64,000 nt of DNA, from NCBI GenBank assembly GCA_947510165.1, contig CANNSB010000003.1, forward strand, positions 1 through 64,000, given 5' to 3'. A program made the translations under genes and the position numbers. The notes beneath the pieces were generated by a model, which was not told where the DNA came from, made no database searches, and was given only the letters and a program-made list of their open reading frames with translations. Shown here one piece after another: positions 1-7,817 of the stretch (positions are counted from its first letter, which is position 1; each line of letters opens with the position of its first letter). Source of the DNA: an uncultured Clostridia bacterium (GTDB lineage Bacteria; Bacillota; Clostridia; Oscillospirales; Ruminococcaceae).

Positions 1-386
1 GAGCTTCTTCAAGCGGAACAACAGGAGGATATGGAAGTCCAGGAGCTTCTTCAAGCGGAACAACAGGAGGATATGGAAGTCCAGGAGCTTCTTCAAGAGG
101 AACAACAGGAGGATATGGAAGTCCAGGAGGTTCTTCAAGAGGAGCAACAGGAGGATATGGAAGTCCAGGAGCTTCTTCAAGAGGAACAACAGGAGGATAT
201 GGAAGTCCAGGAGGTTCTTCAAGAGGAACAACAGGAGGATATGGAAGTCCATTAGCTTCTTCAAGCGGAGCAACAGGAGGATATGGAAGTCCATTAGCTT
301 CTTCAAGCGGAGCAACAGGAGGATATGGAAGTCCATTAGCTTCTTCAAGAGGAGCAACAGGAGGATATGGAAGTCCATTAGCTTCT
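1..386 (+). repeat. 42-bp tandem repeat encoding a 14-residue Gly/Ser unit
   Basis: About nine near-identical copies with a 42-bp period. Variation is mainly Ser/Arg, Thr/Ala and Gly/Leu at three positions, and copies are almost identical at silent sites too, which points to recent expansion. The frame beginning at base 3 is the coding one because it runs on into the downstream C-terminal region. The repeat continues past the left edge. Confidence 0.9.
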
Positions 387-1070
387 CCGAAAAAAAAATC
401 TTCAGAAATATTTGGTTGTTCTGATGTACCTATTATATATTCCGATAATCCATATAGTAATGGTCGTCAAAGTCCTGGTCTTCCTATGGATACAAATTCA
501 CGTAATAGTTATCCTGATCCTGATTATCCGGGAGCGGAGTCAACAGTTATGTCTGTGAATTCTTGTTCTGAAAATGGAGGGCATACTAAAGGTTCATTTT
601 ATGATGATACAACTATTTATCCAGTGCCTTTAAATAATAAGGGTAGAAGGGCTGGATATTCACCAAGTTCTCCTCCACCAACAGTGATTATGAAATCTAG
701 AGGATCTTCACCATCACCATCACCTTCTCAGAGACAAGATAGATCACCATCACCTTCTCAGAGACAAGATAGATCACCATCACCTTCTCAGAGACAAGAT
801 AGATCACCATCACCATCATCGTCACAACCAACTAAACCATCTTCACCTTCTGTATCTCCTCTACAAACGCATATACCAGCTAGTAGCTTTTTTTCTGGAA
901 ATGGAAATAATAATGAATCTACTAGAAAAAGAGTTAGTAGACATGGTGTGAAATTACCCGTTACTAGTAATGGAATTATAGAAGCTAGAAAAAATTTAAA
1001 AGCGAGAAGATCTGATAGCAGTAGTTCAAATGGTAGTTCAAATGGTAGTTTATATGACACTAGGTTTTAA
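1..1070 (+). CDS. Ser/Pro/Gly-rich tandem-repeat protein (effector-like), 5' end outside window
   Basis: The reading frame is open from the left edge (first whole codon at 3), so the ATG at 486 is internal. The N-terminal part is nine or so copies of a 14-residue unit of the type ASSRGATGGYGSPG, then a basic stretch (KKKSSEIFGC), tyrosine motifs such as VPIIYSDNPY and TTIYPVPLN, three copies of SPSPSQRQDR, and a basic Ser/Asn-rich C-terminus ending SLYDTRF. No enzyme domain, signal peptide or membrane helix is visible. It stands at the head of three similar proteins that lead into an injection-machine spike gene. Family not recognised; a secreted or injected effector is inferred from composition and context only. 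Confidence 0.75.
   Translation, partial: ASSSGTTGGYGSPGASSSGTTGGYGSPGASSRGTTGGYGSPGGSSRGATGGYGSPGASSRGTTGGYGSPGGSSRGTTGGYGSPLASSSGATGGYGSPLASSSGATGGYGSPLASSRGATGGYGSPLASPKKKSSEIFGCSDVPIIYSDNPYSNGRQSPGLPMDTNSRNSYPDPDYPGAESTVMSVNSCSENGGHTKGSFYDDTTIYPVPLNNKGRRAGYSPSSPPPTVIMKSRGSSPSPSPSQRQDRSPSPSQRQDRSPSPSQRQDRSPSPSSSQPTKPSSPSVSPLQTHIPASSFFSGNGNNNESTRKRVSRHGVKLPVTSNGIIEARKNLKARRSDSSSSNGSSNGSLYDTRF
711..810 (+). repeat. 30-bp tandem repeat, three copies
   Basis: Three copies of a 30-bp unit encoding SPSPSQRQDR inside the first repeat protein, followed by a partial copy. Phase-preserving, identical at the DNA level. Confidence 0.85.
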
Positions 1071-1207
1071 AAATATTTATTAGACATAAAATATTATTGA
1101 TATATTTTAATAATTTATAATATATACCATCATAGATTGATTTTTAAATATTTAATACCTGATTTTAAAAATAAATATACTATTTTCATAAAAGGGGTAT
1201 ATATATA

Positions 1208-2461
1208 ATGTTCAACAAAATAAAAAAAAGAATGCAAAGATCTCCTAAATCCAAACAACAACCGCCTTCTAGGAATGGAGATGATAAGAATAATTTAAAT
1301 GTTAATATGGATTTATATAATAGCATTATTCTAACTCCGGACCCTAGCAGTGGTCCTAGTCCTAGCAGCAGTACTGGTCATAGTCGTAGAACAAGTGTGT
1401 CAAGTTGTGACAGTCTTGATGGTGTAGGTACAGGATCGGTGCTTAGACAAGCTGCTGAGAGATTAGAAAATGATTCAAAATATGTTGATAAGACTAAATT
1501 TGATAGTTACTATCCTAATGAGGGTTATCCAACTTCAAAAGGATTTATGGGTGAACATCCTTTATCAAACAATAGTAGTAATTCATCTACTCCATCTAGT
1601 TCGAGGAATAGTAGTAATTCATCTACTCCATCTAGTTCGAGGAATAGTAGCAATTCATCTACTCCATCTAGTTCGAGGAATAGTAGCAATTCATCCACTC
1701 CATCTAGTTCGAGGAATAGTAGCAATTCATCCACTCCGCGTTTGACGCTTGAGGTTGATGATTTTATTATGTGTCATACTTCTTCTGGTTCTGAAAATTC
1801 TGACGGAGAAGATAATTTCCCTGTTCCAAAGTCTTCTAATTCTACACCTACACCACCTACACTTGTTTCAGTGTTTTCTTATGAAGAAATGTCAAAAGAA
1901 CAAAAAGAATTCGCAAATAGTGGACCTGGACCTTCATCAGATTTAAGACGTCCTCTTGTTTTGCCAAAACCTGTAGTTCCTGCTGGACAATCCCCGACTA
2001 GTGGATCAGGGTCACGTATAGATAGCATGCCGGATCTAAAGCCACCAACACCACCAGGATATTCAAGGGGATCAGCAAAAAGGCCAAGAAGGAAAGAAGA
2101 CAGAGGTCCGGCTCCAACTCCTCCATCTAGAGTACCATTATCTCCTAGAACTTCTTTAGGAATATTTCCTAAAGAAGATCCATCAGAAAGAAGAGATATA
2201 GCTCCGGCAAGAGGATCAGCACCGCCACCAATTCCGTCAAGAGGATCAGCACCGCCACCAATTCCGTCAAGAGGATCAGCACCGCCACCAATTCCGTCAA
2301 GAGGATCTACACCGCCACCAAATCCAAAAAATAATAAAAAAAGAATGGTATTAGGATGTATACCATTGCCAAAATGTCTTGATAAAAAAATAAAAAATAA
2401 ATATGACTTACCAACACTAACCCCTCCACCAAGCCCGAAAATTCAACGTACAAAATTTTAA
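1208..2461 (+). CDS. Ser/Asn/Pro-rich repeat protein with SH3-ligand-like motifs (effector-like)
   Basis: A 417-residue protein starting at ATG after an AAAAGGGG ribosome binding site. The N-terminus is basic (MFNKIKKRMQRSPKSKQ). The middle carries four and a half copies of NSSNSSTPSSSR, the C-terminal half carries three and a half copies of RGSAPPPIPS, and the tail is basic with GCIPLPKCLDKK and KIQRTKF. PPIPSR fits the class II SH3-ligand pattern PxxPxR. No signal peptide or membrane helix is visible. It lies between two proteins of the same style and upstream of a spike gene. Role unknown; an injected effector that binds host signalling domains is a hypothesis. Confidence 0.8.
   Translation: MFNKIKKRMQRSPKSKQQPPSRNGDDKNNLNVNMDLYNSIILTPDPSSGPSPSSSTGHSRRTSVSSCDSLDGVGTGSVLRQAAERLENDSKYVDKTKFDSYYPNEGYPTSKGFMGEHPLSNNSSNSSTPSSSRNSSNSSTPSSSRNSSNSSTPSSSRNSSNSSTPSSSRNSSNSSTPRLTLEVDDFIMCHTSSGSENSDGEDNFPVPKSSNSTPTPPTLVSVFSYEEMSKEQKEFANSGPGPSSDLRRPLVLPKPVVPAGQSPTSGSGSRIDSMPDLKPPTPPGYSRGSAKRPRRKEDRGPAPTPPSRVPLSPRTSLGIFPKEDPSERRDIAPARGSAPPPIPSRGSAPPPIPSRGSAPPPIPSRGSTPPPNPKNNKKRMVLGCIPLPKCLDKKIKNKYDLPTLTPPPSPKIQRTKF
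1571..1738 (+). repeat. 36-bp tandem repeat, 4.7 copies
   Basis: Period of 36 bp encoding NSSNSSTPSSSR. Copies differ at only a few silent positions (agtaat/agcaat, tctact/tccact). Confidence 0.9.
2210..2326 (+). repeat. 30-bp tandem repeat encoding RGSAPPPIPS
   Basis: Three exact 30-bp copies plus a divergent fourth (RGSTPPPNPK). Each unit holds one PPIPSR class II SH3-ligand-like core formed across the unit boundary. Confidence 0.9.
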
Positions 2462-2707
2462 AATGTCTTTAATTCATTCGTTTACGTTTTTATATATTCT
2501 CTTTAGAAAATAATTTAAAATAATAATATTCTATGATATACTAGATAATATTAAAAATAACATTAAATATTATCTAGTTTTATTGAATTTATTATATAGG
2601 TATATATAATAAAGAAGATTGTCGATAATTAATGTATAATTAATGTTACTACTATTTTTGGAAAATAATAAATATTTTAAAGTATATATAAAGGAAGGGA
2701 AATAACA

Positions 2708-4696
2708 ATGCCAGTAAATGATATATATGCAAAAGTTAATAAAACCCCACCAGGATCACCGAAATCTCCAAGAGCGCAAGGCCCAAAAACACCACCAAAG
2801 CCAGACATGGCGCCACCAATACCCTCAAAGAACTTTGGTGAAGATCCTGATTTTGATTATCCAAAAAGTCGTGGAGTGACTCCTGCAAAGGGTAATAAAG
2901 AAGTTTTTTATGGTAAATCAAATTCAAAACCAGATCCAAAACCAAATTTTGATAATGATATTTATGGCTCACCAGAACAATTGAAGAGTAAGCATCCAGT
3001 ACAACCTAGAGGAGCAACAGGTGGCGGAGGAGATAATGATATCTATTCCACAGCAGGAGGAGCGCAAAACGGATCTCCAGTACAACCTAGAGGAGCAACA
3101 GGTGGCGGAGGAGATAATGATATCTATTCCACAGCAGGAGGAGTACAAAACGGATCTCCAGTACAGACTCGTAGAGGAGCAACAGGCGGCAGCGGAGGAG
3201 ATAATGATATCTATTCCACAGCAGGAGGAGTACAAAACGGATCTCCAGTACAGACTCGTAGAGGAGCACAAGTTCCAGGGGATGAAGGTGATATATATGA
3301 AGCTTATGATAGATCAACTCCACCTCCTAAATCCGAACCACCAGTAGAAGATAAAAAATCTAAAGCCGATAAGAAAAAAGAAGAAAAAGATAGAAAGAAA
3401 CGAGAAGAACAAGAAAAGAAAGATAAAAAGAAACGAGAAGAACAAGCAAAGAAAGATAAAAAGAAACAAGAAGAACAAGAAAAGAAAGATAAAAAGAAAC
3501 GAGAAGAGCAAGCAAAGAAAGATAAAAAGAAACAAGAAGGACCAAAAAAAAGTCGAAATCCATTTGTTGCATGTATGCCTGGTTGTTTTAGAGGAAAAGA
3601 AAGAGGAAGTGCTGACCTAGCTCAACCAACACCACCATCAACACCACTAGACGATAGACGTAATAAGCCATTGCCGGCGAGACCACAATCAAGTAAATTG
3701 GCTTCCAATGCACAAGGTGGAGGAGGAAAAAAACAAGATAGAACAAGACCATTGTATACGGTTGATGATAAGACAGTATATGCAGATATAAGAACTTCTG
3801 ATAATAGAGGTGGAAGGCCAACTTCTTCAAGAAACGGATCATCAAGTGGAGGATCAGATACACCACCACCAAGACCAGTTGGGGCTGCTCCAAAAATGGA
3901 AAGACCTTCAGAGCCTGTCTATAGCGAGGGACTATCATTTACACCAAAAGGATCACCAACATCAACACCAATGGGAACACCACCAGGATCACCAGCAGGA
4001 ACGCTAAGAGGAACACCTTCAGGAACACCACCACGAGAAAGAATTACACCTGATCAGCTTGCAGGTAGTGATGTGATTTATTCCGATGTTAGAGGATCAA
4101 CACCACCACCTCCTCAAAATGACGTGATTTATTCCGATGTTAGAGGATCAACACCACCACCTCCATCAAGAGGAAAACCACAAATAGGCCCAAAACCAGG
4201 AACAGCCGAAGAAGATGTATTTGGAACATTTGTTCCAAAAGGTGGAACAGACAAAGAAGATGTATTTGGAACATTTGTTCCAAGAGGAGGATCACCGACA
4301 GGATCAGCTCCAGGAGGAAGAGCGTTACCACCAACACCAGGATCACCGACAGGAGGAAGAGCGTTACCGCCAACACCAGGATCACCGACAGGAGGAAGAG
4401 CGTTACCGCCAACACCAGGATCACCAAAAGGGGGAAAACCTCTACCGCCAACACCAGGATCACCAAAAGGGGGAAAACCTCTACCGCCAACACCAGGATC
4501 ACCAAAAGGGGGAAAACCTCTACCGCCAACACCAGCACCAACACCAGGGTTAAGAGCAGGAAAACCTCCACTATCACCGCCAAAAGGAACACCAATTAAA
4601 CAACAATCAAGAGGATTGGCAGGAGCAGGCGGAGGATCAGGAGCGATGAATCCAGTGTCAAGAAAACCTAGAAAAAACAATAAATACGATTATTAA
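2708..4696 (+). CDS. Large repeat protein with EPIYA/ITIM-like tyrosine and SH3-ligand-like proline motifs (effector-like)
   Basis: 662 residues, ATG after GGAAGGGAA. The N-terminus reads MPVNDIYAKVNK, very like the EPIYA-type sites of bacterial phospho-effectors. Further tyrosine sites are at about 86, 113, 140, 169 and 197 (NDIY or GDIY), 358 (TVYADI), 405 (EPVYSEG), and 458 and 474 (VIYSDV, fitting the ITIM pattern). Residues 216-280 are a Lys/Glu-rich helical repeat, followed by a basic Cys motif (RNPFVACMPGCFRGK). Residues 538-610 carry six copies of a 13-residue unit with RALPPTP or KPLPPTP, fitting the class I SH3-ligand pattern. It ends KNNKYDY. No enzyme domain is seen. The spike gene begins 32 bp downstream. 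Delivery into a eukaryotic cell is inferred, not shown. Confidence 0.8.
   Translation: MPVNDIYAKVNKTPPGSPKSPRAQGPKTPPKPDMAPPIPSKNFGEDPDFDYPKSRGVTPAKGNKEVFYGKSNSKPDPKPNFDNDIYGSPEQLKSKHPVQPRGATGGGGDNDIYSTAGGAQNGSPVQPRGATGGGGDNDIYSTAGGVQNGSPVQTRRGATGGSGGDNDIYSTAGGVQNGSPVQTRRGAQVPGDEGDIYEAYDRSTPPPKSEPPVEDKKSKADKKKEEKDRKKREEQEKKDKKKREEQAKKDKKKQEEQEKKDKKKREEQAKKDKKKQEGPKKSRNPFVACMPGCFRGKERGSADLAQPTPPSTPLDDRRNKPLPARPQSSKLASNAQGGGGKKQDRTRPLYTVDDKTVYADIRTSDNRGGRPTSSRNGSSSGGSDTPPPRPVGAAPKMERPSEPVYSEGLSFTPKGSPTSTPMGTPPGSPAGTLRGTPSGTPPRERITPDQLAGSDVIYSDVRGSTPPPPQNDVIYSDVRGSTPPPPSRGKPQIGPKPGTAEEDVFGTFVPKGGTDKEDVFGTFVPRGGSPTGSAPGGRALPPTPGSPTGGRALPPTPGSPTGGRALPPTPGSPKGGKPLPPTPGSPKGGKPLPPTPGSPKGGKPLPPTPAPTPGLRAGKPPLSPPKGTPIKQQSRGLAGAGGGSGAMNPVSRKPRKNNKYDY
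3001..3270 (+). repeat. About 81-90-bp tandem repeat carrying the NDIYSTAGG motif, three copies
   Basis: Three copies of a 27-29-residue unit (RGATGGGGDNDIYSTAGG followed by QNGSPVQ). The third copy has small in-frame additions (TRRGATGGSGGD). Each unit carries exactly one tyrosine motif, so repeat number sets tyrosine-site number. Confidence 0.85.
4311..4531 (+). repeat. 39-bp tandem repeat encoding RALPPTP/KPLPPTP units
   Basis: Six copies of a 13-residue unit. The first three read RALPPTPGSP and the last three KPLPPTPGSP, with near-identical DNA within each group, which suggests two rounds of expansion. Confidence 0.9.
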
Positions 4697-4728
4697 ATTA
4701 TATGTAAAATGAAAAAAGGAGGTATCTT

Positions 4729-6906
4729 TTGAATAAGGCATATTTAGTAGATGTAAGCATTATAAACCCTATTGAAGAGCATAAAAATATTCGTGTTTTT
4801 GATATTTCTAAATTAGAAATATCAAATCATATGAATAAACATGGAAAAATGACTCTTACAGGCTTAATTAACAAAGATGAAAAAGCTACTTTAAACAAAA
4901 TTCGTAAAGATTACAATTATATGTTTATAAAAGCAACTACAATTTTGGGTCAGGTTGAAGCACTTAGTTATCCTGCTTTAGAAATGCAAAGAAGACAAGA
5001 TAAAAAAAAGTCATCAACTTTATTTTATGGATTTATATCAACTTTAGATATGAATACATATATAAATGATAATTCTAAAATGCATCTTGATATTACATGT
5101 TATAGTCTTTCTAAGCTATTTGATATGGTAGAGGATTGTGCTGCATATACAAATACAGCTTATAGTCTTTCAGAAATTGCTAGAGATCTACCTCATTGTA
5201 TAACAAATATTAGTTATAATTTTTGGGGAACAGATTTGTCTTTAGTTCAGGAAAGAGAGAGCATTATTAACGCAGATCAATTTACACTTCCTATGGATAG
5301 AATGAATATCTGTTATAAAGAGACTCCTTGGGAATTTTTGAAAAGAATGGCTTCTAAGTATGGTGCATCTTTATTTAATAATATTGATAAAGAAACTGTT
5401 TTAAGCACTTTTTGTTTAAGCGCAGATGTTATGTATAATTTTATAAGAGATTTTCCTCAACAGGTAAATATTTTGGACAGTAGTGTATCTTTGTTAAGAT
5501 CTTATGGAACATATGTAAATCCAGAAATGTATGTATCAGGTTCAACTTTTGAACCTGTGTTCAAAGAAGTTTTTGTAAAAGCTGATATAATATTACAAGC
5601 TGGACAATTAGTAAGACTTGATCATGGATTGATTGGAGAACATAAGTTTTTAGAAGATATTACATTTTTTGTTTCTGGAATTGATATAACTTTATCTCCA
5701 AATGGTGCAACTTTAGAAAGTTTTATACATTGTAAAGAAAAATCAGGGTTATATATTGCTCCATATTACAATCCAAAAATAAAGGGAGTAACTTTATTTG
5801 GTTCTGTGCTAGAACAGCGTGAAGAAGGTGTAGTTTTAACTTTTGGAGAAAGATTTAAACAGAGAGATGGTGCTCCATATTATCCAATGAAGCAGGGTGT
5901 TTCTTTTCAATCTTATAAAGATGCAAAATTTAAAATGTATAAAAAGTTATATGGTTGGGCAGGATATTTATCATGTAGTTATACTGATAGTGATGAATTG
6001 TATAAAAAAGGTAGAAGAGATGTCCCTCGTCTTATGTTTAAAGATGACCCAAAAAGATATACTCATCTTGCAAAATCTTTAACTTATAATAGTTTTAAGA
6101 CTGAATATAGTAAATATCTCGATTTTAAAGGTGAAGCACTTTCTGTTGATAGTAAAACTATTCCATTTCATACAGTAAGTTATGGAAATTCAAATAGCGG
6201 AAAAGTTCAGGGTGCTATTTATATGCCTGTAGTCGCAGATATTGTTAAAGTTTTTTTTCCATCTGATGATGAAGATAAAGCTATATCTTTATCAGTTCCT
6301 CATATGTTTGAACCGAGTGTATCAGAGGAAACACTTTCTATTAAGAAAAGTTCTATAGATCTACCAGATCCACGTAATAATATAAATGATCCATCTACTC
6401 CAAGTTCTAGTGTAAACAGTGATGCATCAACTTTAGCTAATAATCTTTCTACTTATAGTCAAAATGCTAAAGATAGTGGTGATGATCAAACTTTTCCATC
6501 TATTTCATATTATGGTGATCCTCAAAACCCACATTTAAAAGTTTATAATGATTATAAACAAGATTATATTCAGCATAAAGAAGCAACTATTATAGATAGA
6601 AAAGGACTATTATCTGGATTGAAAAAATCTACAATGAAGATTACTAATATAAATAATCTTGATAATGATGATGAATGTGAAGGTGCATCTATCCATTTAG
6701 GCGGAGAAAAAGGAGATTTCCTTGTTCGTGCATCTAGAGCTATTCAAATAAGAGCAAATAAAAAACTTACTATAACTTCAAAAGAAGTTCATATAGTTGC
6801 AGGAGATAATTTAAATCTTTCACAGACATCGTCTTCTAAAGATTTATTATTAAATGATCAAGATTTAACCTATACGTCTACTTCTTCTGATTTTAAAAAT
6901 ACTTAA
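4729..6906 (+). CDS. VgrG / phage gpD-like spike protein of a contractile injection system
   Basis: 725 residues from a TTG start 5 bp after AAGGAGGT. The layout fits a tail-spike protein. An N-terminal region opens SIINPIEEHKNIRVFDISKL, and a central part reads PWEFLKRMASKYGASLF, as in phage late-control D/VgrG baseplate-hub proteins. An OB-fold-like segment (KVQGAIYMPVVADIVKVFF) lies near residue 500, and a late section resembles the VgrG/gp5 needle (HLGGEKGDFLVRASRAIQIRANKKLTITSKEVHIVAGDNL). There is no signal peptide. Such spikes form the tip of T6SS-like or phage-tail-derived injectors and often carry effectors. The three motif-rich proteins directly upstream would suit cargo. Sheath and tube genes are not in this window; they may lie to the left. 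Confidence 0.75.
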   Translation: MNKAYLVDVSIINPIEEHKNIRVFDISKLEISNHMNKHGKMTLTGLINKDEKATLNKIRKDYNYMFIKATTILGQVEALSYPALEMQRRQDKKKSSTLFYGFISTLDMNTYINDNSKMHLDITCYSLSKLFDMVEDCAAYTNTAYSLSEIARDLPHCITNISYNFWGTDLSLVQERESIINADQFTLPMDRMNICYKETPWEFLKRMASKYGASLFNNIDKETVLSTFCLSADVMYNFIRDFPQQVNILDSSVSLLRSYGTYVNPEMYVSGSTFEPVFKEVFVKADIILQAGQLVRLDHGLIGEHKFLEDITFFVSGIDITLSPNGATLESFIHCKEKSGLYIAPYYNPKIKGVTLFGSVLEQREEGVVLTFGERFKQRDGAPYYPMKQGVSFQSYKDAKFKMYKKLYGWAGYLSCSYTDSDELYKKGRRDVPRLMFKDDPKRYTHLAKSLTYNSFKTEYSKYLDFKGEALSVDSKTIPFHTVSYGNSNSGKVQGAIYMPVVADIVKVFFPSDDEDKAISLSVPHMFEPSVSEETLSIKKSSIDLPDPRNNINDPSTPSSSVNSDASTLANNLSTYSQNAKDSGDDQTFPSISYYGDPQNPHLKVYNDYKQDYIQHKEATIIDRKGLLSGLKKSTMKITNINNLDNDDECEGASIHLGGEKGDFLVRASRAIQIRANKKLTITSKEVHIVAGDNLNLSQTSSSKDLLLNDQDLTYTSTSSDFKNT

Positions 6907-6908
6907 AT

Positions 6909-6952
6909 AAAAAAAGAGTTTGATTATAAAATTAAACTCTTTTTTTTATTTT
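6909..6952 (+). terminator. Rho-independent terminator after the spike gene
   Basis: An AAAGAGTTT/AAACTCTTT stem with an AT-rich loop is followed by a run of eight T. It separates the repeat-protein/spike cluster from spoIIQ. Confidence 0.85.
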
Positions 6953-7010
6953 TAGGATAATATATATTTTTTTGGTAAAAATATCTCTATAAAATGTGTG
7001 GAGGTATATT

Positions 7011-7772
7011 ATGAATAATAAAAATTCAGGAAAAAAAAGTTCTAAATTATTGGTAAGTAGAGGGTTTTATATAAGTCTTATTGCTAGTATTGTTGCGATT
7101 GGAATTGCTTCTTATCTTGCTATAAATAAATCTATAGATCATATAAGTAAAGTTGATGAAAATAATAATAACAAACAGATAACAATAGATGAATGGGTTA
7201 ACAAAGGGATAAATGATGTAGATAATAGCCAATCTGGAGTTGAATATTCTTCTAGCGGATCTAGTAGTAGTTCTAAAGTTTCAAAAGAAGATAGCAAACC
7301 AGATAAAGCAGCTTCAGAAAATATTTCGTCACAATCAAAGGAAACAACTAATAGTGTAAATATAGTTTTTGCTATGCCGATTAATGGAGATATTATAAAT
7401 AGTTTTAGCTCTGGAGAACTTGTAAAATCAAAAACTTTAGGAGATTGGAGAACCCATGATGGAATAGATATAAAGTCTAAAATGGGAACGCCGGTTAAAT
7501 CTATAGGAGACGGAAAAGTTATAGATGTTACAGAAAATTCTATGTGGGGAACAAGTATAATAATCGAACATACTGGAGGTTTTACATCTTATTATAATGG
7601 GCTTTCAAAAAGTGTTAGTGTTAAAAAAGATCAAGTTATAAAGATGGGGGATGTTATAGGAGGAGTTGGAGATACAGCAGAAGTAGAAGTAGCGGAAGAA
7701 TCACATCTTCATTTTGCTCTAAAGAAAGATAAAAATTGGGTTGATCCTATGAAATATTTAACAAAGCCATAA
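7011..7772 (+). CDS. spoIIQ: SpoIIQ-like M23 peptidase, stage II sporulation protein Q
   Basis: 253 residues from the ATG at 7011, chosen over 6996 because GGAGG lies 7 bp upstream. One N-terminal membrane helix (about residues 19-38) is followed by a Ser-rich linker and a LytM/M23 domain. The zinc motifs are intact: HDGID (H149, D153) and HLHF (H232, H234). In sporulating Firmicutes SpoIIQ sits in the forespore membrane and pairs with SpoIIIAH across the septum. Clostridial versions keep the metal ligands that Bacillus has lost, as here. The terminator region 4 bp downstream is shared with the convergent pfp gene. Confidence 0.8.
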   Translation: MNNKNSGKKSSKLLVSRGFYISLIASIVAIGIASYLAINKSIDHISKVDENNNNKQITIDEWVNKGINDVDNSQSGVEYSSSGSSSSSKVSKEDSKPDKAASENISSQSKETTNSVNIVFAMPINGDIINSFSSGELVKSKTLGDWRTHDGIDIKSKMGTPVKSIGDGKVIDVTENSMWGTSIIIEHTGGFTSYYNGLSKSVSVKKDQVIKMGDVIGGVGDTAEVEVAEESHLHFALKKDKNWVDPMKYLTKP

Positions 7773-7773
7773 T

Positions 7774-7817
7774 AATTAATAAAACCTTGTGATGAAAATC
7801 ACAAGGTTTTATTAATT
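7774..7817. terminator. Bidirectional terminator, 20-bp perfect stem
   Basis: A perfect 20-bp inverted repeat with a GAAA loop lies between convergent spoIIQ and the phosphofructokinase gene. It overlaps the last codons of the latter. Confidence 0.9.

Noticed and set aside
31-255. Frame encoding repeated MEVQEL units in the left-edge repeat
   Set aside because: It is a shadow frame. The frame starting at base 3 continues through the repeat into the conserved downstream C-terminal sequence, and this one ends within the repeat.
2736-4680. Several long minus- and plus-strand frames inside the third repeat protein
   Set aside because: They arise from the low-complexity repeats read in other frames. 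They lack ribosome binding sites and recognisable domains.
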